DNA of 64,000 nt from NCBI RefSeq assembly GCF_900113945.1, contig NZ_FORG01000005.1:124001-188000 (forward strand), given 5' to 3'. Under the pieces are notes generated by a model. That model made no database searches. It worked only from the letters and a program-made list of their open reading frames with translations, and was not told where the DNA came from. Each line of letters begins with the position of its first letter. Positions within the stretch are counted from its first letter, which is position 1. Source of the stretch: Xenorhabdus mauleonii. Its GTDB lineage: Bacteria; Pseudomonadota; Gammaproteobacteria; Enterobacterales; Enterobacteriaceae. Of the stretch, positions 28,149-36,627 are shown one piece after another. Position numbers and translations under genes: made by a program.

Positions 28149-28847
28149 TAAATTTGCAACATTCTTATATTTATAATGGTACTGTGATTACCGACACCCC
28201 CCTTATACGTAATCCTATTTTGCATATAACATTTATGGAGGACAGTTCTGCAGAGAAGGTAGTTTATTATACCAATCCAAACACGCCACTGGTGCTATAT
28301 GACCCTCTACTTGGAACATGAACAACAAAAGCTAAAGCAAATTCGAGGCTCTTTCCGTCAAGCCGTTGACGAGACACAATCTCACCTTATATGACGTCAT
28401 GAACGCGATGTAACATCACTGGTAATTGGCATGGATGTCGCATAATATTTATGCGTTGAATCATTACCAAACCCGTCTATTCAAGGCGGATTTGTCAGTC
28501 GTGTGACATGTAATCCCATAGCAGCTTTACTTCATGTCAGCATGCTGCTACGCCAGCTGAGACGATATTCTTCCTGTACGCAATTGTGATTCCACTACGC
28601 CGCCCACTGAAAAATCACTAAATTTAGCGCCTATTTATCATAATAAATAAAAGGCAATGAATTTAATTAATTCGTCGTTGTGTGGGTAACTAAAAATTAT
28701 CATGGGAATTAATATTTAATCATCATTAAATGACAATAGATCATTTTAAGTTAATATTAAAATTTAAAAAAATATTTTTTATGTAATTTAATCGATTATT
28801 TTTTTATTTATAATGAAAATCCCCAAGCCATCAAAAAGGTAAATTCC
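28149..28847. other. Debris and AT-rich promoter region
   Basis: 28149-28660 holds short broken frames on both strands (for example a peptide ending VVYYTNPNTPLVLYDPLLGT before 28321) with no recognised family or ribosome-binding site. 28660-28847 is highly AT-rich and leads into the gene at 28848, with AAAAAGG before its start. Confidence 0.45.
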
Positions 28848-29141
28848 ATGGGTGAAAAAAATTTTGTCAATATATCAAATAATACAATGTCCGTTTCAGT
28901 TAAAGGTAGGGATGATAAGCATTATCATAGTGTTACAGTGCCAGCATTAGGCTCTGCGCATGTAAATTATACAGGGTATTACCTGTCTCAGATAAATATT
29001 TTAATAGAAACTCAGGTGATTTATTTCAACCAGAATTTAATGTCTTCTGATATTTCAGGAGATTTAAGTGGTTTCTTTAATAGTCGTTCAGAGTTTACAA
29101 TTAATTTCAATATAAATACTTATCAATTTTATATAACTTAA
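28848..29141 (+). CDS. Small orphan protein, first of a pair
   Basis: A 97-residue protein without a signal peptide, rich in Asn, Ser, Tyr and Phe, with alternating hydrophobic residues that suggest an all-beta fold (NFVNISNNTMSVSVKG, VTVPALGSAHVNYTGYY, FTINFNINTYQFYI). The ATG has a good AAAAAGG upstream. The next gene begins 52 bases after its stop and encodes a protein of similar size and composition, so they are probably co-transcribed. No family recognised. A beta-sandwich binding protein, lectin or crystal-forming protein would fit the composition; this is a guess. Confidence 0.6.
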   Translation: MGEKNFVNISNNTMSVSVKGRDDKHYHSVTVPALGSAHVNYTGYYLSQINILIETQVIYFNQNLMSSDISGDLSGFFNSRSEFTINFNINTYQFYIT

Positions 29142-29193
29142 TGATAGTCACCTAAATATTAGTTCAATGAATACAATTGGTGAGGTTTATAAT

Positions 29194-29511
29194 ATGAGCT
29201 ATAAATTTATAATTAATAAAGTAGGGGTAGGTATATCAGTTTACTTGACTGCTGCTAGTGGGACAGAGGCAGGAACAGACATAGGTGAGGGTAATTCAAA
29301 GAAAATATATTATGGCTCCAGAGAAGATGATAGATTGGTAATGTTAATGGTTCGTTTCAGTAGAAATATAGGAGAAGTGATTGAAATTAATTACACAACT
29401 TCCACGATTGGAGTGGGGATTGACGCAGTATTTAACAACAATACACATCTCTTGTTATCAAATGACATGATTAAGGATCCATATACTATTAGAGTAAGTG
29501 GTTATAATTAA
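29194..29511 (+). CDS. Small orphan protein, second of a pair
   Basis: A 105-residue protein, again beta-rich and without signal peptide (YKFIINKVGVGISVYLTAAS, RLVMLMVRFSRNIGEVIEIN, YTIRVSGYN). The ATG at 29194 is preferred because GAGG lies nine bases upstream; an in-frame ATG at 29167 would lengthen it by nine residues. It follows the gene at 28848 with a short gap, and a long inverted repeat follows its stop. No recognised family. Pairing of two small AT-rich genes suggests a two-component secreted or structural product. Confidence 0.6.
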   Translation: MSYKFIINKVGVGISVYLTAASGTEAGTDIGEGNSKKIYYGSREDDRLVMLMVRFSRNIGEVIEINYTTSTIGVGIDAVFNNNTHLLLSNDMIKDPYTIRVSGYN

Positions 29512-29540
29512 TAATGTTTGCAGGAAGGGTTTAATAAAAT

Positions 29541-29584
29541 AATGGAGTGATGTAATCATGTTTTTTAAAAACTATCACTCCATT
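29541..29584. terminator. Long inverted repeat after the small-gene pair
   Basis: Arms AATGGAGTGAT and ATCACTCCATT are exact reverse complements, 11 bp, separated by 22 bases that include a T6 run. It lies 30 bases past the stop at 29511 and is a plausible, possibly bidirectional, terminator. Confidence 0.5.
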
Positions 29585-29708
29585 GAAATAAAGAAACCAC
29601 TCTTAATTGATACTCTATGTCAGATTTAACTTGAAAATTTCAATTGGCTAATTACAAGATAACAATATCATCTAAGCATAATTTGTTTATTGAGTTTTAT
29701 TTTTCTGA

Positions 29709-29906
29709 TTAACACCGTTCATGAGGCAAACGGCGCAAAAAAATTTCTTCAAACTCCTTTCGGGGATAGCGCTCAATAAGCAGTTTCTCAATCAGAAAAT
29801 TTTCATAATCATCAAACAACGTAAACGTATCAAAGAAAGCCAGCTCCCCTCTATACAGTTTTGGGTAAAGAATTTTTATACTCCGTTTCCCCATTATCTC
29901 CGTCAT
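29709..29906 (-). CDS. Small hypothetical protein or remnant
   Basis: A 65-residue frame rich in charged and aromatic residues (LYRGELAFFDTFTLFDDYENF, ERYPRKEFEEIFLRRLPHER). A start at an internal ATG (29894) has GGAG closely upstream and gives 61 residues. Codon composition looks coding-like, but no family is recognised. It may be the tail of a larger lost phage gene. Confidence 0.3.
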   Translation of the reverse strand: MTEIMGKRSIKILYPKLYRGELAFFDTFTLFDDYENFLIEKLLIERYPRKEFEEIFLRRLPHERC

Positions 29907-30384
29907 TCTTGATAAATAAAATGTACGTTGTCACCCGTTAGTGGCATTTTTAATTTCAACCATTGGGATCTCTCCTATGGTTGATTTATGGGTTGGGCAA
30001 AAAGAGTAACTCTATTGCTTTTACTTGTTTATTTCATCGGCAACTCTTTGCGTCGGGTTATCGCCGTCTGTCAGTATTAGCGATGGCCCTTACCCTTGAA
30101 CGAACAGACAGAATCAAAAATAACTCATGCCGCCGTGTTGGACGGGACATTATCAGATAGGCTGTATCCTTGGCTATAACGCAGATGAGGCATTGGGTGT
30201 ACACAGCGGTATCTCTTCCCTGAAGAACAACAATGGCCTTGAACTCATCTACATTGATGTCCGGGTGCAGATGCCGGCGGATTCGGTGTGGAACCAACGG
30301 CAGAAAGTGCAAGACTCGGATTAGTTTTGAATTTACATAGTCACGTAAGGGGAGTAGGTTGATTGTATACCTGAAAGGGAGAAT
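29907..30384. other. Debris upstream of the peptidase-like gene
   Basis: Moderately GC-rich DNA with short frames on both strands (about 30058-30324) but no ribosome-binding sites or recognised families. The last 60 bases carry GGGAG and the likely promoter region of the gene at 30385. Confidence 0.4.
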
Positions 30385-30933
30385 ATGACACTTAAACTAG
30401 TAGCCGTATATCCAGATGCCTATGTATTTGTAGAGCCAGACCCAAAAGAACGAGATAAAAAACGATTAACTATCTCGTGTCATGGCGAGAAAACAGGTGT
30501 AATGATAAATGGAACTTATTTTGGAGCATTAGGAGTTGCTCAACTTATTCGCGGTTGGGCTGCAAGCATCGCTAATTTGCATAGTGTTCGGATGATTATC
30601 TGTGGCTCCGCAGATCCAGGTTCTAGTATGACGATAAAACCATTAGCCATGGAATTATCTGCACAGTTGCGAGATATTTTAATTAAGGGGTATGTGCGTA
30701 AAGTTGCTGCAAATTGTGCTTTTCCAACTGTGTACGATTGTTTTTGTACATATGGAAGGCAGGCTGTTGAATACGGGTTGAGCTGCTTTTCCATATCCAA
30801 GGACGATCCTTTGTACCATTTCCACAGCGTAGTTTTTTTAAACGGAGTTCAGGTAAAACAAACTATGAACGGGCACGATTTCGTAACGTTGGGATATGAT
30901 GGTAAGGCACGGCCTTTTGGCCTGTATAAATAA
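30385..30933 (+). CDS. Possible clan-CD (caspase/C80-like) cysteine peptidase domain protein
   Basis: A 182-residue protein without signal peptide. Two hydrophobic strands end in the residues typical of clan-CD cysteine peptidases: KKRLTISCHG with H33-G34, and VRMIICGSAD with C73. In caspases, gingipains and the MARTX/C80 self-cleaving domain, a strand ending His-Gly and a second strand ending Cys supply the catalytic dyad, about 40 residues apart as here. The C-terminal part (FLNGVQVKQTMNGHDFVTLG) may be a beta hairpin cap. The ribosome-binding site GGGAGAAT precedes the ATG. It stands alone and could be a detached domain of a larger toxin or an effector. The motif is clear; the activity is inferred. 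Confidence 0.55.
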   Translation: MTLKLVAVYPDAYVFVEPDPKERDKKRLTISCHGEKTGVMINGTYFGALGVAQLIRGWAASIANLHSVRMIICGSADPGSSMTIKPLAMELSAQLRDILIKGYVRKVAANCAFPTVYDCFCTYGRQAVEYGLSCFSISKDDPLYHFHSVVFLNGVQVKQTMNGHDFVTLGYDGKARPFGLYK

Positions 30934-31366
30934 AGTGAAATTTAATCTTTTAACTTCCTTTATTTCCGCCAGAGATGAGAACTGCAACTCCCACCCTGAA
31001 CAGTAATTAAATAAAGCCAGAAAGTTAACTAAATCGAGATTTCCTGTCTTTCAACCCCCCTTGATTCCACTAATCTCCGGCTCTCTGGCGGAAGTTAACA
31101 AAATCAATAGATTACGTTAAATGGGAGAATTATCCTCTTTAACTCGTTAATATTCTCAGCGATCCCCTTCATCCAAAGTGGGATATCACACCTTGAGTAT
31201 GGTGATTTCCGTCATGGCTAGGCAACTCATCAATAATCTCGCCATCCTCTAATGGAGGACGGGATATAACTGCATAGGTAGATACGGAATTATCCCGTAT
31301 GTTAAAGGGCAGAAATCTACCCTTTAGAAATCACTCATTTTTCTGCTGCATGAGTTTGTTGAATTT
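30934..31366. other. Intergenic region next to the integrase remnant
   Basis: No gene. It contains an 11-bp inverted repeat pair (30964-31093) and two similar AAGTTAAC-x-AAATC motifs near 31022 and 31092. Several small stems follow (GGATGG-like around 31240, TACGG/CCGTA near 31280, and TAAAGGG/CCCTTTA at about 31301-31326). The last may terminate the leftward integrase remnant. Confidence 0.45.
30964..31093. repeat. Inverted repeat TTCCGCCAGAG / CTCTGGCGGAA
   Basis: Perfect 11-bp arms face each other across about 108 bases close to the integrase fragment, right after the peptidase-like gene. They could be ends of a small element or arm sites for the recombinase; no transposase lies between them. 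Confidence 0.45.
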
Positions 31367-31865
31367 TTAATGTAGTGATTGTGGGTGCAGTTCTGTATAT
31401 ACCTGCCACAAGACGTTTAATGAACGGTGTCCTGTAACCTGAGCCACCTCTTCAATCGAGAACCCAGCTTCGAATAGGCGACTTGCGCCTTCCCTGCGTA
31501 GATCGTGATAGCGGAGATCTTGAATACCCAATTCTTTGCACGCATCGTGAAATGCATTAGATATGCTTCTCACATTGTAGGGAAATATAAGTTCACTATC
31601 AGATGTTGGTTGGTTTTGAACAATATCCCATGCTTCTCCAAGCAAGGGAACAAACATGTGATTACCCATTTTTATCATTCGAAGGAAATCCATTTTGCTC
31701 CAATTCAGCCATCCTCATAGCACCCCCTGTTTTTGCGTGGGATTGTTTTCCGAAAGTGCGATTCTCCCTATAAATATATTTACCGCCAGATTTGACACCA
31801 ACGGGGCAACGATAGCGGGCAGTGCCGTCTGCGCGAGGGTGCTTTTGTATGTTATAGTGAGCCAT
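31367..31865 (-). pseudogene. Phage-type tyrosine integrase with internal deletion
   Basis: The N-terminal part starts at 31865 (MAHYNIQKHPRADGTARYRC, then GGKYIYRENRTFGKQSHAKT), typical of prophage integrases. After AELEQNG the frame breaks. The adjacent frame carries the C-terminal catalytic end: YHDLRREGASRLFEAGFS, TGHRSLNVLWQVYTELHP, with the His-x-x-Arg, His and Tyr residues of the active site. About 200 residues of core-binding and catalytic domain are missing at the junction near 31690. It cannot be functional. It marks the right end of the islet, about 150 bases from uhpB. Confidence 0.85.
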
Positions 31866-32010
31866 GTGCGATGCTCTCCAGCTCAAATTTTCACGATTTA
31901 AAGGGAGCCTGATAATCCCAAAATAGCCTGACGTCCTTAAAAGCACGAAAATTAGCAAAACAGAAATCCAAATAATTCAGTGCAATAGTCAGGTGTGGTG
32001 GGGAGTTAGC

Positions 32011-33606
32011 GTGTCATCTGGGAAATTTTTTCTTTTTATGCGCCGATATCTACTTAATTCATTCTGTGGTTGGTTGTTGTTTTCTTGCTGGTGGTTTTGT
32101 TTATGGGTAATTGCCTATTATTTTCTCAATGATTCCGAACTGGCTATATTATTTTTTCCCTTTGCTTTACGTCTTGGCATTGTATTGCATATCCCGAAGA
32201 GCTACTGGCCAACGATTTACGGGGCAGAATGTGGGCTAACTATCTGTTTGGCATTATTAATGGGGCAGCCACAATGGTTGACGGTATTAACCGCCAGCAT
32301 CGCCAGTCTGCCAATTGTTTGGTTTGCCAGTCATTATTATTGTGGCACCCAATGGCAGCGATTTGCTGTCATGATGAGTGTTATTTTGGCAAGTGCCATT
32401 ATTAATGTTGTGGCAGTAAGCAATCATAATTCGACCTTGCTCATTGCATTTTTAGTGAGTTTAACTGGCGGTGTTATGGTGGTGCCCCTGTGTTATTTAG
32501 TGTGGCACTACTTATTCCAGAATATTTGGCACCCTTTGACTGCCAACCTTGTTATGTATCGGGTTCACTTTCGCCTGCGCCATATTTTTCTCTATATTTT
32601 ACTGTTTTTACTTAATATTTTTGTTCAGGTAGGGTATCCCAATGAGCTGCGCTATTTTGCGCCGTTCTGTCTGGCTATCCCCATTATTTTGTTGGCTTTC
32701 CGGTATGGCTGGCATGGCGCTGTGCTTGGCACCTTGCTAAATAGCATCGCATTGATTGCGGCTCGTAGCGGTGTTTCAAATATGGAGATAACAGATTTAT
32801 TGTTGTCACTTTTGGTACAGACGATAACAGGGATCATGCTTGGCATGGCTGTTCAGCGTCAGCGGGATCTCAATGCGCAGTTAAAACGCCAGCTATATCG
32901 CAATCACAGTTTATCCCGTCAATTAGTGAAAGCCGAAGAATCTGTGAGACGAGATATTGCCCGGGAATTGCATGATGAAATTGGTCAAAATATTACGGCT
33001 ATCCGAACGCAGGCTAATATTATTCAACGAGTAGAGGCTGCGCCAGTAACGTCCAATTGCGCAAAAACCATCGAATCATTATCCCTTAATGTCTATGATA
33101 CGACTAAAGGTTTGCTCAGTCGGTTGCGTCCTAAAATTCTTGATGATCTTGGTCTGAAAGAAGCCATTGAACAATTATTGCGGGATATGGAATTTGAAGC
33201 TCAAGGGATCATCGTGGATATATTCTGGGCAGATAATTCGGCTGTGGCAATTGAACAATTAAGTGATACCACCAAAATAACGGTATATCGTCTTTGTCAG
33301 GAAGCACTGAATAATGCACTGAAATATTCTCAGGCAGATCGTATTGAGTTGCATTTTTCCGTTAAGGGAATGATTCACTTGTCGATTAAGGATAATGGAA
33401 TTGGCTGTAAGGCCGAAGATCATATGAAAGGATTTGGCTTGCGTGGTATGCGAGAACGTGTACAGGCACTCGGTGGCAAATTCTCTGTCAGTAATGGAAA
33501 AAAGCATATCGAAAAAACGGATAATGAAAAAACTTATAGCGAAAAACGACAGCATAATTTGATTAATGCTGGAACAAATTTGTCGATCATTTTGCCCAAA
33601 CTTTAA
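32011..33606 (+). CDS. uhpB: Sensor histidine kinase UhpB
   Basis: A 531-residue membrane kinase of the Uhp system. Residues 1-280 carry about eight membrane segments (MASE1-like, WWFCLWVIAYYF near the start). The dimerisation helix contains the phospho-acceptor histidine in RELHDEIGQNITAIRTQ, and the HATPase domain has NALKYSQ and the DNGIG box with FGLRGMRERV. Together with UhpC it senses external glucose-6-phosphate and phosphorylates UhpA. I chose GTG 32011 because GGGGAG lies six bases upstream; ATG 32038 is the alternative and fits E. coli UhpB length. The C-terminal region has a Lys/Glu-rich insert (about residues 495-515) before the final strand. It overlaps no uhpA here, so it needs its own promoter. 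Confidence 0.93.
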   Translation: MSSGKFFLFMRRYLLNSFCGWLLFSCWWFCLWVIAYYFLNDSELAILFFPFALRLGIVLHIPKSYWPTIYGAECGLTICLALLMGQPQWLTVLTASIASLPIVWFASHYYCGTQWQRFAVMMSVILASAIINVVAVSNHNSTLLIAFLVSLTGGVMVVPLCYLVWHYLFQNIWHPLTANLVMYRVHFRLRHIFLYILLFLLNIFVQVGYPNELRYFAPFCLAIPIILLAFRYGWHGAVLGTLLNSIALIAARSGVSNMEITDLLLSLLVQTITGIMLGMAVQRQRDLNAQLKRQLYRNHSLSRQLVKAEESVRRDIARELHDEIGQNITAIRTQANIIQRVEAAPVTSNCAKTIESLSLNVYDTTKGLLSRLRPKILDDLGLKEAIEQLLRDMEFEAQGIIVDIFWADNSAVAIEQLSDTTKITVYRLCQEALNNALKYSQADRIELHFSVKGMIHLSIKDNGIGCKAEDHMKGFGLRGMRERVQALGGKFSVSNGKKHIEKTDNEKTYSEKRQHNLINAGTNLSIILPKL

Positions 33607-33614
33607 GACGAGTC

Positions 33615-34943
33615 ATGACATTTTTTCTTCAATCTAAGCCAGCACATCACCGTCATTTATCTGATGGAGAAATCAGAGAGCAATATCGTTACTGGCGTTT
33701 GCATATCATGCTTAGCCTTTATATCGGCTATGCCCTGTTTTATTTTACCCGCAAAAGTTTTAACTATGCGATGCCGGCAATGATAACCGATCTTGGCCTT
33801 GATAAAGGTGATATTGGCCTTATCGGGACTTTATTTTATATCACTTACGGTTGCTCTAAATTTCTTTCCGGCATCATTTCAGATAGCTCTAATCCCCGTT
33901 ATTTTATGGGTATTGGTTTAATTGCTACCGGGGTTATCAATATTTTCTTCGGATTATCCAGCTCAATCGCGATGTTTACCTTTCTTTGGGTATTAAATGC
34001 GTGGTTTCAGGGATGGGGTTCCCCATCATGTGCCAAGTTGCTTACCTCTTGGTATTCCCGTTCAGAGCGCGGGTTTTGGTGGTCATTGTGGAATACTTCG
34101 CACCATACCGGGAGTGCTTTGGTTGCATTGCTTGTGAGTTTTTTAACACTGCATTTTAGCTGGCGTGAAGGATTTATTGTGCCGGGTTGTTTGGGGATTC
34201 TTGCGGGGCTCTTTTTATGCTACCGATTACGCGATAAACCAGCCACGATGGGATTACCGACGATTGGTCAATATCGTAATGATGGTCTGGAAAAGATGCA
34301 GGAAAATGAAGGGCAGGGGTTAACAACCAAAGAGATATTGAAAATTTATGTGTTCCGCAATAAGTATATTTGGCTGCTTTCTCTGAGTTATGTGCTGGTT
34401 TACATTGTTCGTACGGTGATTAATGATTGGGGCAATCTTTATCTGACGGAATATCACCATTATGATTTGGTGAGTGCCAACGCAGTATTATCGCTTTTTG
34501 AGGTTGGTGGGTTTATGGGGTCTTTGGTGGCAGGTTGGGGATCAGACCGATTATTTGGTGGCAACCGAGGGCCAATGAACCTGATTTTCGCCATGGGAAT
34601 TTTTTTGTCTGTGGCGGCATTGTGGTTGATGCCGGTCACTAATTTGGTTTTCCAATCAATCGGTTTTTTCACAGTAGGCTTTTTTGTTTTTGGCCCGCAA
34701 TTGTTGATTGGTATGGCTGCCGCTGAATGTTCACATAAAGATGCTGCGGGAGCTGCTACCGGGTTTGTCGGCCTGTTTGCTTATACCGGCGCTGCTCTTG
34801 CGGGTTATCCTGTTGCCATTATTTTGGATAATTATCATTGGACAGGGCTGTTTATAGCGATTTCTATCTGTTCAGTAATGATTGGGTTACTTTTGCTTCC
34901 TTTCCTGCAAGCTCAATTTCCAAGAGAGAAAGTACAGGATTAA
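33615..34943 (+). CDS. uhpC: Hexose-phosphate sensor/receptor UhpC
   Basis: A 442-residue major-facilitator protein, paralogous to UhpT but acting as the external glucose-6-phosphate receptor that signals through UhpB. Strong similarity to E. coli UhpC is seen throughout: YALFYFTRKSFNYAMPA near 39-55, ARYFMGIGL-like RYFMGIGLIATG near 95-106, RSERGFWWSLWN near 151-162, and [20 protein letters not shown] near 356-375. Twelve membrane segments. It starts eight bases after the uhpB stop, so the two are one transcription unit, followed by a terminator at about 34997. Confidence 0.95.
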   Translation: MTFFLQSKPAHHRHLSDGEIREQYRYWRLHIMLSLYIGYALFYFTRKSFNYAMPAMITDLGLDKGDIGLIGTLFYITYGCSKFLSGIISDSSNPRYFMGIGLIATGVINIFFGLSSSIAMFTFLWVLNAWFQGWGSPSCAKLLTSWYSRSERGFWWSLWNTSHHTGSALVALLVSFLTLHFSWREGFIVPGCLGILAGLFLCYRLRDKPATMGLPTIGQYRNDGLEKMQENEGQGLTTKEILKIYVFRNKYIWLLSLSYVLVYIVRTVINDWGNLYLTEYHHYDLVSANAVLSLFEVGGFMGSLVAGWGSDRLFGGNRGPMNLIFAMGIFLSVAALWLMPVTNLVFQSIGFFTVGFFVFGPQLLIGMAAAECSHKDAAGAATGFVGLFAYTGAALAGYPVAIILDNYHWTGLFIAISICSVMIGLLLLPFLQAQFPREKVQD

Positions 34944-34996
34944 TTGGTAGTTTTAATTGATTGTGTGAGTATAAAAGCTCAGGGATGGATAGATAA

Positions 34997-35022
34997 AGGC
35001 CCTTGCTTAAGGGGCCGTATTT
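34997..35022. terminator. Hairpin between uhpC and the acetyltransferase gene
   Basis: GGCCCTT and AAGGGGCC form a GC-rich stem with a tiny loop, with A-rich sequence on the left and GTATTTCGTTT on the right. It overlaps the stop of the leftward gene at 35007 and can serve both converging genes. Confidence 0.65.
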
Positions 35023-35561
35023 CGTTTAAGCCATTCTTCTTTGGTGATTTCCCATATTTCACTGTCATACTTCCCTGATACATATTCCTTTTCTTTTGCA
35101 TTTATTTTCCTGGCTCCTTGCGCCAATGAAATTCTTTGGGAACCCTGATTAATACTGGCTTTTTGTGCTCTGAGAACAGGTTTGCCGAGTATATTAAACC
35201 AATAATCAGTGACTTTTTCACAGGCTTCGCGCATAAATCCTTGGCCTTGGTATTCTAATGATAACCAGAAGCCGCGGTTGTTATCTTGCTTATCATATAA
35301 GCCAATGACACCGATGAGCGCGTCAGGATTGTCTTTCACTCTTATCGACCAAATCCAGGCTTTTCCGGACTGGATGGCGGGAAAAGCCACGTTGTTGACA
35401 AAATACTCAGCACCATTATCAGGGTAGGGCCAAGGAACAGCTCCGCTATCCAGATATTTGACAATTTCCCAATGAGGGAATTTTTGCTGGATTTGGGGAG
35501 CATCGTTATAAGCGAGTTTTTTCAGCAGAAGCCGTTTGGTTTCTAAATTATCGAAGGGCAT
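35007..35561 (-). CDS. GNAT-family N-acetyltransferase (RimJ/RimL type)
   Basis: A 184-residue acetyl-CoA-dependent transferase. The opening ETKRLLLKKLAYNDAPQIQQ is typical of the RimJ/RimL subgroup. The acetyl-CoA loop is visible as EYQGQGFMREAC near 103-114 (Q/R-x-x-G-x-M/G-x-E-A), followed by the helix that usually leads to beta-5. Substrates of this group range from ribosomal-protein N-termini to small molecules and antibiotics; nothing here decides between them. It is a single gene convergent with uhpC and divergent from rlmA. Confidence 0.85.
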   Translation of the reverse strand: MPFDNLETKRLLLKKLAYNDAPQIQQKFPHWEIVKYLDSGAVPWPYPDNGAEYFVNNVAFPAIQSGKAWIWSIRVKDNPDALIGVIGLYDKQDNNRGFWLSLEYQGQGFMREACEKVTDYWFNILGKPVLRAQKASINQGSQRISLAQGARKINAKEKEYVSGKYDSEIWEITKEEWLKRNTAP

Positions 35562-35711
35562 TTCACATTCCTTTTGTTGATTGTTTATTTTATGAAAAAA
35601 TAGTGTTAACTAAAAGGCGGGTCAATTCGATTTTGGCAATTAATGGGATAAGGGCAGATTTCAAAAACATGGTATAGTATGCCCCCTGTTTCTCCTATCC
35701 ACCGGTATGTT

Positions 35712-36527
35712 ATGTCTTATCAATGTCCTTTATGCCACTCTCCATTGTCGTTTGTTCACAATCAATGGCGTTGTAACAATAATCACCAGTTTGATCGTGC
35801 AAAAGAGGGGTATGTCAATTTATTGCCCGTTCAACATAAACGTTCAAAGGAGCCGGGTGATAGTGTGGAGATGATGCAAGCAAGAAGGGCGTTTCTGCAT
35901 TCGGGGCATTATCGCTCTTTACAACAAAAATCCGTTGATTTACTTAACGAATATTTGCCAGAAAATGCAGGGATGTTGCTGGATATTGGTTGTGGTGAAG
36001 GTTATTACACCGCAGCAGTACAGGCACAATTAAGTTGCCATCGAAATTTGGCAGTCTATGGTTTAGACGTGGCAAAAGTGGCTGTTCGTTATGCAGCTAA
36101 ACGGTATTCCAAAGTCAATTTTTGTGTGGCATCCAGTCACCGATTACCATTTTCAGATAGTTCTCTGGATGGCATTTTGCGGATTTATGCGCCGTGCAAA
36201 GCAACGGAATTAGCGCGAGTGGTGAAACCCGATGGCATTGTTTTAACCGTGACACCCGGCACACGACATTTATACCAATTAAAGGAATTGATTTATCAAG
36301 AAGTGCATTTGCACCCTGAAAATCAGGAACAGTGGGTAGGATTTGAGCTGATTTCAACGGAAACGCTGTCTTATCCCATGTTGCTGGATGGCGAACAAGC
36401 CCATAATTTATTGCAAATGACACCTTTTGCGTGGCGTGCGTCGGAAGAAATTAAAACCAAATTGCTATCGGAAAAAGAATTTAATTGTGAAGCCGATTTT
36501 ATGTTGAAGGTATATCAACGTATTTAA
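35712..36527 (+). CDS. rlmA: 23S rRNA (guanine-745-N1)-methyltransferase RlmA
   Basis: A 271-residue enzyme that methylates G745 in helix 35 of 23S rRNA using SAM. The N-terminal zinc finger is visible (CPLC at 5-8, then a Cys and His in RCNNNHQF). It is followed by [20 protein letters not shown], the SAM motif [12 protein letters not shown] near 92-103 and RIYAPC. The ATG at 35712 gives the family-standard start; a longer frame from 35679 is not supported. In E. coli it neighbours mntP as well; here accessory genes lie between. Confidence 0.95.
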   Translation: MSYQCPLCHSPLSFVHNQWRCNNNHQFDRAKEGYVNLLPVQHKRSKEPGDSVEMMQARRAFLHSGHYRSLQQKSVDLLNEYLPENAGMLLDIGCGEGYYTAAVQAQLSCHRNLAVYGLDVAKVAVRYAAKRYSKVNFCVASSHRLPFSDSSLDGILRIYAPCKATELARVVKPDGIVLTVTPGTRHLYQLKELIYQEVHLHPENQEQWVGFELISTETLSYPMLLDGEQAHNLLQMTPFAWRASEEIKTKLLSEKEFNCEADFMLKVYQRI

Positions 36528-36542
36528 TCACCATAGAAGTGT

Positions 36543-36609
36543 GGCGTTTTGTGAGTATTAATTTAGTTTATAAGATTAATTAAATAATAATAAACACTCA
36601 CAAAACGTT
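36543..36609. repeat. Inverted repeat at the rlmA / protease-gene junction
   Basis: GCGTTTTGTGAGTATT and AACACTCACAAAACGT face each other with two mismatches across about 35 AT-rich bases. It lies between two converging genes and is probably a bidirectional terminator; a MITE origin cannot be excluded. Confidence 0.5.
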
Positions 36610-36627
36610 AGCTGTATATCTTAGCAA

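Larger units (their letters stand above)
24134..32010. mobile_element. Foreign islet inserted between uhpA and uhpB
   Basis: About 7.9 kb separates uhpA from uhpB, which are adjacent or overlapping in E. coli. The stretch contains a deleted tyrosine integrase at its right end (31367-31865), phage replication and methyltransferase fragments, an internal near-duplicate segment, and several orphan genes of lower GC content than the flanks. I did not find a convincing direct repeat marking attachment sites. The islet is best described as a decayed phage or integrative-element remnant that keeps cargo genes. The exact ends are not resolved. Confidence 0.65.

Noticed and set aside
28121-28321. 66-codon frame after the DUF2829 gene
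   Set aside because: Its start overlaps the terminator hairpin and it has no ribosome-binding site. The C-terminal peptide may be a relic but cannot be supported as a gene.
24133-32010. Direct repeats marking attachment sites of the uhp islet
   Set aside because: I compared the uhpA 3' end with the sequence before uhpB and saw only matches of about eight bases (TTAGCAAA), which is not enough.
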